Shown here: one piece after another, positions 1-8,207 of the stretch
How the letters are laid out: each line of letters opens with the position of its first letter
How positions within the stretch are numbered: position 1 is the stretch's first letter
Assembly (NCBI RefSeq): GCF_007860105.1
Contig: NZ_SJPU01000001.1
Span: 62,001 to 126,000, forward strand
DNA length: 64,000 nucleotides
Direction of reading: 5' to 3'
Origin: Allorhodopirellula heiligendammensis
GTDB lineage: Bacteria; Planctomycetota; Planctomycetia; Pirellulales; Pirellulaceae
Position numbers and translations under genes: made by a program
Notes under the pieces: generated by a model
Told to the model about the DNA's origin: nothing
The model's input: the letters and a program-made list of their open reading frames with translations, nothing else
Databases searched by the model: none

Positions 1-1056
1 GGATCAGCCAAAGATACCCGCCACGTTGTGATCGATCTGACCGGGTCGGGATTGAAATACAACGTGGGCGATGCTCTGGGCGTTCTTCCAAGCAATTGCC
101 CTGACCTGGCGACGAAGCTCATTGATTCGATCGCCGCTGATTCGCAAATCTCAGTGGCCACCCCATCGGGCAATACCAAGACGCTCTTGCAGGCACTCTG
201 TGAAGACTACTGTCTCAAAGACCCCAGTGATGAGTTGATCGAACTACTAGCAGGGCGAATCCAAGATGCGTCAGCCAAGGCGACACTGACATTGATGCTG
301 GAGGAAGGCGTGCCGGATGGGTTCGATGTGCTCGACGTGCTCGAAGTCGCTCAGGGCGTGACAGTGACTGCGACAGAGGTAATCGAGACACTCGATCCCC
401 TCAATCCGCGTCTGTATTCCATCGCCAGCAGCATGAAACGGGTTGGTGATCAAGTCCATCTGACCGTCGGCAAAGTCGTGTACGAGCGTGAAGGCCGTGT
501 TCGCAAGGGTGTCGCTAGCACCATGTTGGCCGATCGCGTGTCGACGGGTGAAACCGTCCGCGTCTTCGTGCAGCCCAATCACGCTGGCTTTACCGTCCCA
601 TCAGCAGCTGACACCCCCATGATCATGGTCGGCCCCGGCACCGGGATTGCTCCCTTCCTCTCGTTCTTGCAAGAGCGTGCGGAGTCGAACGCGCCGGGCA
701 GCAATTGGCTGTTCTTTGGTGACCAACATGAAGCCTTCGATTTCCTCTACCGTGAAGAACTTGAGGAGTACGTTGGCAATGGTCTATTAACGCGTCTGGA
801 CACCGCGTTTAGCCGCGACGATGAACGCAAAGTTTACGTCCAAGACCGGATGCGCGAACAAGCTGCTGAAATTTGGCAGTGGCTGGAATCGGGAGCTGCA
901 TTCTATGTCTGCGGCGACGCCTCCCGCATGGCCCGGGACGTCGACAAGGCATTGCACGACATCGCTGTATCCGCAGGCGGCCTATCCGCCGCAGATGCTG
1001 CCGCATATGTCAAGCAACTGAGCACCAGTGGCCGCTACCACCGCGACGTCTACTGA
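1..1056 (+). CDS. cysJ: Sulfite reductase flavoprotein alpha subunit, C-terminal part (5' end outside window)
   Basis: The frame is open from base 1, so the gene starts upstream of the window; about 351 residues are visible. They cover the ferredoxin-reductase-like FAD and NADPH half of a CysJ/P450-reductase type diflavin enzyme, which passes electrons from NADPH through FAD and FMN to sulfite reductase haemoprotein. Seen: the FAD motif RLYSIASS, then GVASTML, the NADPH motif GPGTGIAPF, the YVCGD element near the end, and a C-terminus YHRDVY. That ending is the CysJ type (E. coli CysJ ends in RYQRDVY), not the P450-reductase type. The FMN/flavodoxin half, if fused, lies off the left edge. A nitric-oxide-synthase-like or other diflavin reductase is less likely. 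A cysC gene lies about 29 kb away, not in an operon with it. Confidence 0.82.
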   Translation, partial: GSAKDTRHVVIDLTGSGLKYNVGDALGVLPSNCPDLATKLIDSIAADSQISVATPSGNTKTLLQALCEDYCLKDPSDELIELLAGRIQDASAKATLTLMLEEGVPDGFDVLDVLEVAQGVTVTATEVIETLDPLNPRLYSIASSMKRVGDQVHLTVGKVVYEREGRVRKGVASTMLADRVSTGETVRVFVQPNHAGFTVPSAADTPMIMVGPGTGIAPFLSFLQERAESNAPGSNWLFFGDQHEAFDFLYREELEEYVGNGLLTRLDTAFSRDDERKVYVQDRMREQAAEIWQWLESGAAFYVCGDASRMARDVDKALHDIAVSAGGLSAADAAAYVKQLSTSGRYHRDVY

Positions 1057-1064
1057 GACGCCAT

Positions 1065-1092
1065 GGGGACAGTCCGCTTGAAAGCGTGCCCC
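1065..1092 (+). terminator. Possible terminator hairpin after cysJ
   Basis: Nine bases after the stop, an imperfect inverted repeat has a GGGG/CCCC outer stem and a CGCTT/AAGCG inner stem separated by mismatches. There is no clear U-tract, so intrinsic termination is uncertain. Confidence 0.3.
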
Positions 1093-1166
1093 TCGTGAGC
1101 TGATGAGCGTCGTGCTCGACGCATGACGCCGCAGATTCGCACACAGCGGTTCACGTGAGACAACCT

Positions 1167-1403
1167 TCAGAACAATGAATTTGGAGAGACGTCAGCGGCG
1201 CGTTTGGCGATCCCCTCCGCTGTCTCTCGATCCATCCGGCGCAGCAGGAACCAACGCTGCCATAGCCCCGACGCGTTCCATTCCTCGGCATTGTTCTGTT
1301 CGATTTCACGGCGAACCTCCGCGTCGATCCCCGAGAGCAAGCGACGACGTCCGTCAACTACAAATGCCGCTGTCGTGCCATGGATCTTGCTGGAGCGAAA
1401 CAT
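1167..1403 (-). CDS. Small hypothetical protein, 78 aa
   Basis: The product is a basic, charged protein of 78 residues with a strongly helical centre containing EVRREIEQ and LLRRMDRET, ending SPNSLF. Its composition looks like a real small protein rather than a frame shadow, and it resembles short helical hypothetical proteins that I recall from Rhodopirellula genomes. I cannot name a family. It lies alone on the minus strand between convergent cysJ and the divergent moxR operon. A GAGA stretch about 9 bases before the ATG is a weak ribosome site. It may still be spurious. Confidence 0.45.
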   Translation of the reverse strand: MFRSSKIHGTTAAFVVDGRRRLLSGIDAEVRREIEQNNAEEWNASGLWQRWFLLRRMDRETAEGIAKRAADVSPNSLF

Positions 1404-1914
1404 ACTAATCTCGTTTGAATGAGGTTGCTAATCGGCGTTCATCCTACCTCTGTCAGGACGTCAATTCTACTCATAAAAATTTGATCGCGCGTTTTTAAGT
1501 GCGGGTGGTTCCACGGATTGTTGCCCCCGCACGGCGAAGCGTGGTAGGTCGAGTATCGAGCTTTCTACATGATCTCCGGGGACGACCGACCGCCCAACGT
1601 GACATCCCAGTCCAAGCTAATTGCCTCGTTTCGAACGCGGCTCTCCGCTATCAAACGCTCCCCGAATTCGGCGGCGTGGGCAATCACCTGAGAAGGCTTG
1701 CCAGCACTTAAGTAAAAGCCGCTCAGACGCTCGCACGGGTGAGACAGCGCCAAGCCCTCTGAAACCCGTGTCAAAGAGTTCGCGAGCCAATTTGAAAAAT
1801 CCAGATACAATACGCCCATGGGCGTATTGCCAAGGGCTATCATGGGTGGCTGGTTGTGTTCCGCCACGGGATTTCTGACGAAACCCACCCCAATTCTTTT
1901 TTGGAGATTTCAAC
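1404..1914. other. Intergenic region upstream of the moxR operon
   Basis: About 510 bases with no convincing gene; the open frames here on both strands have non-protein-like composition. It should hold the promoter of the long moxR operon. The one clear structure is the perfect palindrome at 1808-1829, listed separately, which overlaps a -10-like TACAAT at 1806-1811. I could not find a -35 at normal spacing. Confidence 0.5.
1808..1829. promoter_or_regulatory. Perfect 22-bp palindrome, candidate operator
   Basis: The half-site CAATACGCCCA is followed without a gap by its exact reverse complement. It sits 85 bases before the moxR start and overlaps a TACAAT box. A symmetric site of this length in front of a nine-gene operon suggests a homodimeric repressor or activator site, though an RNA hairpin is possible. 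Confidence 0.5.
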
Positions 1915-2949
1915 ATGTCGCAGACGGCCGTGCCCGAGATCCCACCTGGTCCCGAAGCTACGCTCAGTGACGACGATGTCCAGGCGGTGGATCGGTTGGG
2001 GAAAATCCATAACCGCCTGCGCGAGGAACTCGGGCGAGTGATTGTGGGCCAGCGGGACACGATCGATCTTTTGTTGGTGTGTTTGTTTGCACGCCGACAC
2101 GCATTGTTGATGGGCGTTCCGGGGTTGGCCAAGACACTCCTGGTCAGCAAATTAGCCGAGACGATGTCGCTACAGTTTAGCCGCATCCAGTTCACTCCTG
2201 ACCTGATGCCCATGGATATCACCGGCACAGACATCTTGCAGGACAACGGCCAAGGCCGACGCGAGTTTGAATTTGCGCACGGCCCCGTGTTCGCGAATAT
2301 TATTTTGGCGGATGAAATCAACCGCGCTCCACCTAAAACTCAAGCCGCGATGTTGGAGGCGATGCAGGAACAACGCATCACCGTTGTCGGCAAAGGGTTC
2401 GATCTTCCATCGCCATTCATGGTCTTGGCGACGCAGAACCCCGTCGAACAGGAAGGCACCTACCCGCTGCCTGAGGCGCAGTTGGATCGTTTCATGGCGC
2501 TCATCGAACTGGACTACCCGTCGGAGGACGAGGAGATTGCGATCGCGCGGACGACGACGGGATCGGGTCTGCCGCAACTCGAGCATCTGATGACGGGTGA
2601 AGACATCATCGCTCATCAGGAACTCGTGCGACGGATCCCCGTGCCCGATCACATCTACATTCAAGCAGCGAGATTGGTTCGTAAGACTCGACCGGGTGGC
2701 GGCACGGCGCCAGATTGGTTGTTGCCGCTGGTCTCGTGGGGTGCGGGGCCGCGAGCCGTTCAGGACTTGATCTTAGGCGCCAAGGCTCGGGCAGCGCTCG
2801 AGGGTTCTTACATGGTTCGTAGCGAGGACATTCACTACGTGGCGTTACCGGTCTTAACACACCGGCTGATCACCACCTTTGCCGCTCAAGCGGAAGGTTT
2901 GTCAGCCAGCGATATTGTCAAGCGATTGTTGAGCGAAGAAACCAGATAG
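1915..2949 (+). CDS. moxR: MoxR-family AAA+ ATPase
   Basis: This 344-residue cytosolic AAA+ ATPase is of the MoxR type, a chaperone-like remodeller that usually works with the DUF58 and VWA proteins encoded next to it. Walker A is GVPGLAKT at residues 67-74. Walker B is ILADE at about 130-134, followed by INRAPPKTQAAMLEAMQE, the family signature. The length is normal for the family. The ATG has a GGAG eight bases upstream. It is the first gene of a nine-gene run: the DUF58 gene starts one base after its stop. The partner proteins and their target are not known in planctomycetes; a role in assembling envelope or metalloprotein complexes is inferred from the family. Confidence 0.95.
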   Translation: MSQTAVPEIPPGPEATLSDDDVQAVDRLGKIHNRLREELGRVIVGQRDTIDLLLVCLFARRHALLMGVPGLAKTLLVSKLAETMSLQFSRIQFTPDLMPMDITGTDILQDNGQGRREFEFAHGPVFANIILADEINRAPPKTQAAMLEAMQEQRITVVGKGFDLPSPFMVLATQNPVEQEGTYPLPEAQLDRFMALIELDYPSEDEEIAIARTTTGSGLPQLEHLMTGEDIIAHQELVRRIPVPDHIYIQAARLVRKTRPGGGTAPDWLLPLVSWGAGPRAVQDLILGAKARAALEGSYMVRSEDIHYVALPVLTHRLITTFAAQAEGLSASDIVKRLLSEETR

Positions 2950-2950
2950 C

Positions 2951-3895
2951 ATGTGGAATCAACAGCAGCCACGTGACTTTCTCGATCCCGCAGTTTTGGC
3001 CGCGCTCGGTGGCATGCCACTGATGGCGCGGCGGCCGATGCGAGGCAGCGTGTCTGGTAAACACACCAGTCCAACGCGTGGATCGAGTGTTGAGTTTGCC
3101 CAGTACCGCAAGTACGTCCCCGGCGACGACCTGCGGCGATTGGATTGGAGAGCTCACGGCCGCAGCGACCGGTACTATGTCAAGGAGTTCGAAGCCGATA
3201 CGAATCTGCGGTGTTGTCTCGTCGTCGACACGAGCGGCTCGATGGAATTTGGCACCGTCACGGAGAAAGCAACCGACGCGGTAACGAAGAAGACGTTGAC
3301 GAAGTTGCAGTACGCTCGGCGAATCGCCGCCACGATTGGCTACCTCGCGGTCGGCCAAGGCGATGCGGTGGGATTGTCCTGTGTCGCTGATGGAATTGTC
3401 AAACATCTTCCCGCCCTGCGGAATCCGTCGCACTTGCGCACGATCTTCGATACCCTCGAAGAGATTCGCGGGCAGGGCGAAACGCATCTCGTTGAGGTCT
3501 TGCATGAACTCGCCGAAACGACGCGGCAGGGCGCGATGATCATTGTGATGTCTGACTTTTTTGTCGATCCCGACCTGCTGCGGGGATGTTTCGAGCACAT
3601 TCGTTTTCGCAAGCATGATCTATCGCTATTCCATTTGCTCGACCCGATGGAGCTGAGTTTCTCCTTCGGCCGGCCCACGCGGTTCTTGGACATGGAGGGT
3701 GGTACAGCGATCTTCGCCGAACCAAGTGAGATTGCGGATCGCTACCACCAAGCGCTGCAACAGTACCTCGAAAGCATGCAAGAGATTGTCACTCAGACGG
3801 GAGTGGACTATCACCGTGTCGGCATCGACGAGTCGTACCAAGATGTCTTGACGCGGTTTCTGACACGACGGGCGATGGCGAGGAAGGTGCGATGA
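2951..3895 (+). CDS. DUF58 domain protein with VWA fold
   Basis: The 314-residue DUF58 protein is the constant partner of MoxR ATPases. The family signature YVPGDDLRRLDW is at residues 55-66. A complete metal-ion-dependent adhesion site DTSGS is at 93-97 in the following von Willebrand A-like half. No signal peptide or membrane segment is evident, so it is probably cytosolic. Its stop overlaps the next ATG by four bases, indicating translational coupling to the BatA-like gene. The molecular role is not established; the family is thought to be a substrate or adaptor of MoxR. Confidence 0.93.
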   Translation: MWNQQQPRDFLDPAVLAALGGMPLMARRPMRGSVSGKHTSPTRGSSVEFAQYRKYVPGDDLRRLDWRAHGRSDRYYVKEFEADTNLRCCLVVDTSGSMEFGTVTEKATDAVTKKTLTKLQYARRIAATIGYLAVGQGDAVGLSCVADGIVKHLPALRNPSHLRTIFDTLEEIRGQGETHLVEVLHELAETTRQGAMIIVMSDFFVDPDLLRGCFEHIRFRKHDLSLFHLLDPMELSFSFGRPTRFLDMEGGTAIFAEPSEIADRYHQALQQYLESMQEIVTQTGVDYHRVGIDESYQDVLTRFLTRRAMARKVR

Positions 3896-5970
3896 ATTTC
3901 CTACAGCCCTGGATGCTCGTCGCACTGCCGCTGGCATTCCTTCCAATCATCATTCACTTGATCAATCAACGGCGGTTTCAATCCACGCAGTGGGCGGCGA
4001 TGATGTTTCTATTGTCGGCCAACCGGATGAATCGCGGCTATGTGAAGATTCGCCAGTGGCTGATTCTGGCGTTGCGTGCGATGGTGATCGCGGCTCTCGT
4101 CTTTGCCATTGGTCGGCCCATTGCCAGCGGGATCTTAGGTGGATCGATTGCCGGATCGATCACGGGGCGCGGCCCCGCCAATACGATCGTTATTTTGGAT
4201 CGGTCACCATCAATGCAGGCCAGCAATGATGGAACGTCACGAACCAAGCTGGAAACTGGCGTCGCTGAGATTGCGGAAGCTTTGCAAACGATCGGCACCC
4301 AGCGTCTGGTACTGATTGAGAGCAATGCGGTCTCGCCCCGCGAGGTCGCAACTCCCGCAGACTTATTCGATTTGCCAGAGGCGGGCCCGTCCGATGCGTC
4401 TGCCGACATACCTGCGATGATGCTGGCCGCACTCGACTACATCAATGCCAACCAACTCGGCCAAACTGAGATCTGGATTTGTTCCGACCTCCGCAATCAT
4501 GATTGGCGCGGCGACGACGGTCGCTGGTCGTCGCTGCATGATGCGTTTACAGAGTTTGGCCGCCGCGTGCGATTTCGCTTGCTGGCCTTTGGTCCGTCAA
4601 GTTCCGCCGGCAACGTCGATGCAGATAATCGATCCGTCCGAATTGAAGAGGCGAAGCTGGAGGCGACTGCGGATGACAATGAGTCCGCTGTCCTGATTTC
4701 GCTCCAGATCACGGGGCATGCCGACGACGCCGAAGGCACACCGCGAAGCGTGCCAGTAACGCTCGATCTGGATCAATCACGAAGTGTGGTCAACGTCGAA
4801 ATGCAGGGCGGGGTGGGCCAACTCGCCGGCCATCGTGTGGTCTTACCTCGAGATCAAACGCGCGGATACGGATCGGTTTCGATCCCGGCAGACTTGAATC
4901 TCGCGGACAACACATATTTTTTCACCTTCGACAAACCGCCGCCCCAACGGACCCTGGTGGTGAGCGATGACGGGGAGATTGGGCGAGTGCTGCAACTGGC
5001 GGCGGAGATCACTCCCGACGAGAATACGCGTAGTGTGGCCGACGTGGTTTCGCCACGCGACCTTGCGGGTGTTTCCTGGGAAGACGTTTCACTGGTGTTG
5101 TGGCAGGCCGCATTGCCATCGCACGACGGATCCGATTCCGACGCTGCAGAGATGCTGGAAGCGTTAGTGGGTCGGGGTGGTCGGGTTATTTTCTTTCCCC
5201 CTGAGTCGGGCGGCGACGTTGCTGCATCGGGCGAATTGTTCGGCATGCAGTGGCTGAGTTGGGGCGAGGTGGAGGGCGAGCATGCGGTCAGTTCGTGGCG
5301 CGGCGACGCCGATTTGTTAGCCGCGACGTTGGCGGGCAGTGCGCTGCCGGTCGGAACATTGCGGGTCAAACGATTCGTGGGACTGGAGGGCGACGCCACC
5401 ACGCTCGCGAAGCTATCTGATGGATCACCGTTACTAGCACGAGTAGCGACCCCCAAAGGCGGAGTTTATTTTTGCAGTACGACGCCGCTGGCGAAGGACT
5501 CGTCGCTGGCGGCCGATGGGGTCGTGCTCTACGTGATGATCCAGCGAGCATTAGCCGCCGGAGCATCCTCGCTGGGAAATACCTCTCAGATCGACGCTGG
5601 GGTGACCGCGGCGACCGAAGCAGAGCGATGGGAGCGGCTGGCAGGTCGAGAGTCCGCCTTATCGAGCGAAAATGCGTTTGTTGCCGGTGTGTTCCGTGAA
5701 CGAGACAACGGCCGGTTAATCGCAGTCAATCGCAGTTCCCTGGAAGACGCCTCTGCCCGGATCAGCGATGAACAAGTCGAGGCGTTGTTTCATGACTTGC
5801 CGTTTGTGCGGGTCGATCGAACCGCTGGCAAATCGAACTCGCTCGTCGAAGAAGTCTGGCGGGCGTTTTTGATCCTGATGTTGATCGCGATGATCGGGGA
5901 AGCCTGTTTGTGTCTGCCGCGGGTCCGCGCGAAAGACGATACGCCGGTGCGGGGAGGTGCCTCGGCATGA
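3892..5970 (+). CDS. BatA-like membrane protein with VWA domain
   Basis: The 692-residue protein opens with the aerotolerance-regulator N-terminal (BatA) domain: a membrane segment at about residues 5-23, the QRRF...TQWAAMMFLL stretch, and a second membrane segment around 57-75. A VWA-like domain follows with the MIDAS-type DRSPSM near residue 102. A long Asp/Ala-rich periplasmic region leads to a C-terminal membrane anchor near 660-680. It is translationally coupled on both sides by ATGA overlaps, so it should be made in fixed ratio with the DUF58 protein and the next VWA protein. Together they probably form one inner-membrane assembly. Confidence 0.88.
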   Translation: MNFLQPWMLVALPLAFLPIIIHLINQRRFQSTQWAAMMFLLSANRMNRGYVKIRQWLILALRAMVIAALVFAIGRPIASGILGGSIAGSITGRGPANTIVILDRSPSMQASNDGTSRTKLETGVAEIAEALQTIGTQRLVLIESNAVSPREVATPADLFDLPEAGPSDASADIPAMMLAALDYINANQLGQTEIWICSDLRNHDWRGDDGRWSSLHDAFTEFGRRVRFRLLAFGPSSSAGNVDADNRSVRIEEAKLEATADDNESAVLISLQITGHADDAEGTPRSVPVTLDLDQSRSVVNVEMQGGVGQLAGHRVVLPRDQTRGYGSVSIPADLNLADNTYFFTFDKPPPQRTLVVSDDGEIGRVLQLAAEITPDENTRSVADVVSPRDLAGVSWEDVSLVLWQAALPSHDGSDSDAAEMLEALVGRGGRVIFFPPESGGDVAASGELFGMQWLSWGEVEGEHAVSSWRGDADLLAATLAGSALPVGTLRVKRFVGLEGDATTLAKLSDGSPLLARVATPKGGVYFCSTTPLAKDSSLAADGVVLYVMIQRALAAGASSLGNTSQIDAGVTAATEAERWERLAGRESALSSENAFVAGVFRERDNGRLIAVNRSSLEDASARISDEQVEALFHDLPFVRVDRTAGKSNSLVEEVWRAFLILMLIAMIGEACLCLPRVRAKDDTPVRGGASA

Positions 5971-8207
5971 TCCAAACCAACTCCGTTTCATTTGCGTGGA
6001 CACCCGCGACCGCAGTCATTGCGGTTGCTGCGGTGGTGGCAACTGCGCTACTCGGCTTGGTGGCCTGTCGGCGCAGCGGGTGGCGTGGCTCCACCGTGGC
6101 GCTCGAAGCTTTACGTTTGCTGATGGTTTCGATCGCCGCGTTGTTATTGGGCGGCCCCGAATGGGTCGAGCAATATCGGCCGGAAGAAAAACCCGTCGTG
6201 GCGGTGCTATGGGATGATTCCGGCAGCATGCAGACACGTGATGCGTCGATGAGCGCCGCGTCTCGCAGCGACGCGATTGAGCCGCTCACTCAGGTCGAAT
6301 CGTGGCAATCATTGCAGGGTCGTGCCGAAGTTGTGATCGAGTCGTTTGCCGAGACAAAAAGTGCCGACGACTCCACCGCGAGGGTCAATCCGATCTCCGC
6401 CAATCCGGAGCAAAGTATTGACGAACCGGGGACGGACCTGTCCAGTCCCTTAGTCGATGCGGCGACCAAGCATGATAATCTACTGGGCGTCGTCCTGGCC
6501 TCGGATGGCGATTGGAACCAGGGTTCAGCGCCAGTCCAGGCTGCGGGGCGATTACGTTCGCTCGGCATTCCAGTGTTCGTGTTCCCCGTCGGCAGCGACA
6601 CTCAGTTGCCTGATGTGGAACTGCTCAGTTTCGACGTACCCACATTTGCGATCGCGGGCAAACGTGTTCGGATTCCGTTCTCGATTGAAAGTTCGCTGCC
6701 ACGTGACCATCAGGCGACGGTCACGATGAAAACGAATGAGGGCGAGACGATCACGAAGGAGGTTCGCGTGCAGGCGATGGGTCGGACAAATAGTTCGATT
6801 GACTGGGAACCGGAAGCTCTTGGAGAAACGTCGCTCACGCTCAGCGTCTCACCCACCACAGGAGAGGTTCGTGACGACAATAATGAGATGACCTCGCCGA
6901 TTTCTATTCGTGAAGAGAAGCTGCGGGTGCTCGTGATTGAATCGGTGCCACGTTGGGAGTATCGCTATTTGCGTAATGCGTTATCGCGAGACCCGGGCGT
7001 GGATGTTTCCTGTCTGCTGTTTCATCCTGGCTTGGATAAACACGGTGGCGGCAACGCTGACTACATCAGTGAATTTCCAGCAACGAAAGCGGAGTTGTCG
7101 AAATACGATGTCGTGTTTATTGGCGATGTTGGCATCGATGACGGACAACTGACGATCGAACAGTGCGAGTGGCTGCGGGGGCTCGTGGGGCAGCAGGCCA
7201 GCGGGATTGTGTTCATGCCGGGCTGGCAGGGACGTGAATTCAGTTTGCTCGACACGCCCCTTGGTGAACTGATCCCGGTGGTGATGGATGAAGGCCAACC
7301 TCGCGGCTGGGGGTCGCGCACCGCTCAGCACTTTGAGTTGACGGAGTTGGGCCGGCGCAGTCTGTTGACGAAACTTGCCGACACGACGGACGAGAACCTT
7401 GAGGTCTGGGGAAATTTGCCTGGCTTCCAGTGGTACGCGCCGGTCGTACGCGCCAAACCGGGCACAGAGACGTTGTGTGTCCACCAGGAAATAAGTAATC
7501 AATTTGGCCGGTTGCCATTGTTAGTGACACGCACCTTTGGTGGCGGCAAGGTGCTGTTCATGGGCACCGACGGTGCTTGGCGATGGCGGAAGGGCGTTGA
7601 GGATTTATATCACTATCGGTTCTGGGGCCAGGTCGTCCGGTGGATGGCCTACCGCCGTAGCATGACGTCGGGTGAAAACATGTATCTCTATCAGTCACCC
7701 GAGCGTCCCCGCGTCCGGCAAACCGTGACGGTGAACGCCAACGTGATGGAATCCAGTGGCGAGCCACTCAGCAAGGGCGACGTGACGCTGCGGGTGGTCT
7801 CGCCAGCGGGCAGGATCGAGACGATCCGATTGGATTCGGTGGGCGAGGAGTGGGGTGCTTTCTCGGGCCGCTTCACGCCGCACGAACACGGGATGCACGA
7901 GTTGACGCTATTTTGCAAGCAGACCGGTGACACCTTGCAGACGAAACTGCTGATCCAAGGGGCCTCACTCGAGCAGGTTGGAAAACCTGCCCGACCGGAG
8001 GTTTTGGAAGAGATTGCCAGGGTGACTCGAGGCCAAATTCTTACCGTTGACCGGCTCGATGACGTGGTACAATGGCTGGCGGCGATGCCCGATCCGCCGC
8101 CCTCAGTGCGCCGGATTGCGCTGTGGAGCCATCCGTTTGTGGTCGGATTGTTCTTCGTTCTGTTGGCGTTGTTTTGGATCGCACGAAAGGGAGTGGGATT
8201 GATATGA
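5967..8207 (+). CDS. Membrane-anchored VWA / glutamine-amidotransferase-like protein
   Basis: The start at 5967 is chosen because its ATG overlaps the preceding stop as ATGA, matching its neighbours; an upstream in-frame start would add 19 residues lying inside the previous gene. The protein has 746 residues: two N-terminal membrane segments, a VWA-like region with DDSGSMQTRD near residue 85, an immunoglobulin-like stretch, a class-I-glutamine-amidotransferase-like Rossmann region (VLVIESVPRWEYRYLRN, later YDVVFIGDVG), and a C-terminal membrane helix. This is the usual third member of MoxR-DUF58-BatA operons in planctomycetes. I see no catalytic Cys-His pair, so the amidotransferase-like part is probably structural. 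Confidence 0.85.
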   Translation: MIQTNSVSFAWTPATAVIAVAAVVATALLGLVACRRSGWRGSTVALEALRLLMVSIAALLLGGPEWVEQYRPEEKPVVAVLWDDSGSMQTRDASMSAASRSDAIEPLTQVESWQSLQGRAEVVIESFAETKSADDSTARVNPISANPEQSIDEPGTDLSSPLVDAATKHDNLLGVVLASDGDWNQGSAPVQAAGRLRSLGIPVFVFPVGSDTQLPDVELLSFDVPTFAIAGKRVRIPFSIESSLPRDHQATVTMKTNEGETITKEVRVQAMGRTNSSIDWEPEALGETSLTLSVSPTTGEVRDDNNEMTSPISIREEKLRVLVIESVPRWEYRYLRNALSRDPGVDVSCLLFHPGLDKHGGGNADYISEFPATKAELSKYDVVFIGDVGIDDGQLTIEQCEWLRGLVGQQASGIVFMPGWQGREFSLLDTPLGELIPVVMDEGQPRGWGSRTAQHFELTELGRRSLLTKLADTTDENLEVWGNLPGFQWYAPVVRAKPGTETLCVHQEISNQFGRLPLLVTRTFGGGKVLFMGTDGAWRWRKGVEDLYHYRFWGQVVRWMAYRRSMTSGENMYLYQSPERPRVRQTVTVNANVMESSGEPLSKGDVTLRVVSPAGRIETIRLDSVGEEWGAFSGRFTPHEHGMHELTLFCKQTGDTLQTKLLIQGASLEQVGKPARPEVLEEIARVTRGQILTVDRLDDVVQWLAAMPDPPPSVRRIALWSHPFVVGLFFVLLALFWIARKGVGLI

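Noticed and set aside
1617-2321. 234-codon minus-strand frame over the moxR start
   Set aside because: It lies mostly antisense to a clear MoxR ATPase and its composition (Arg, Ser, Thr and Trp rich) is that of a shadow frame.
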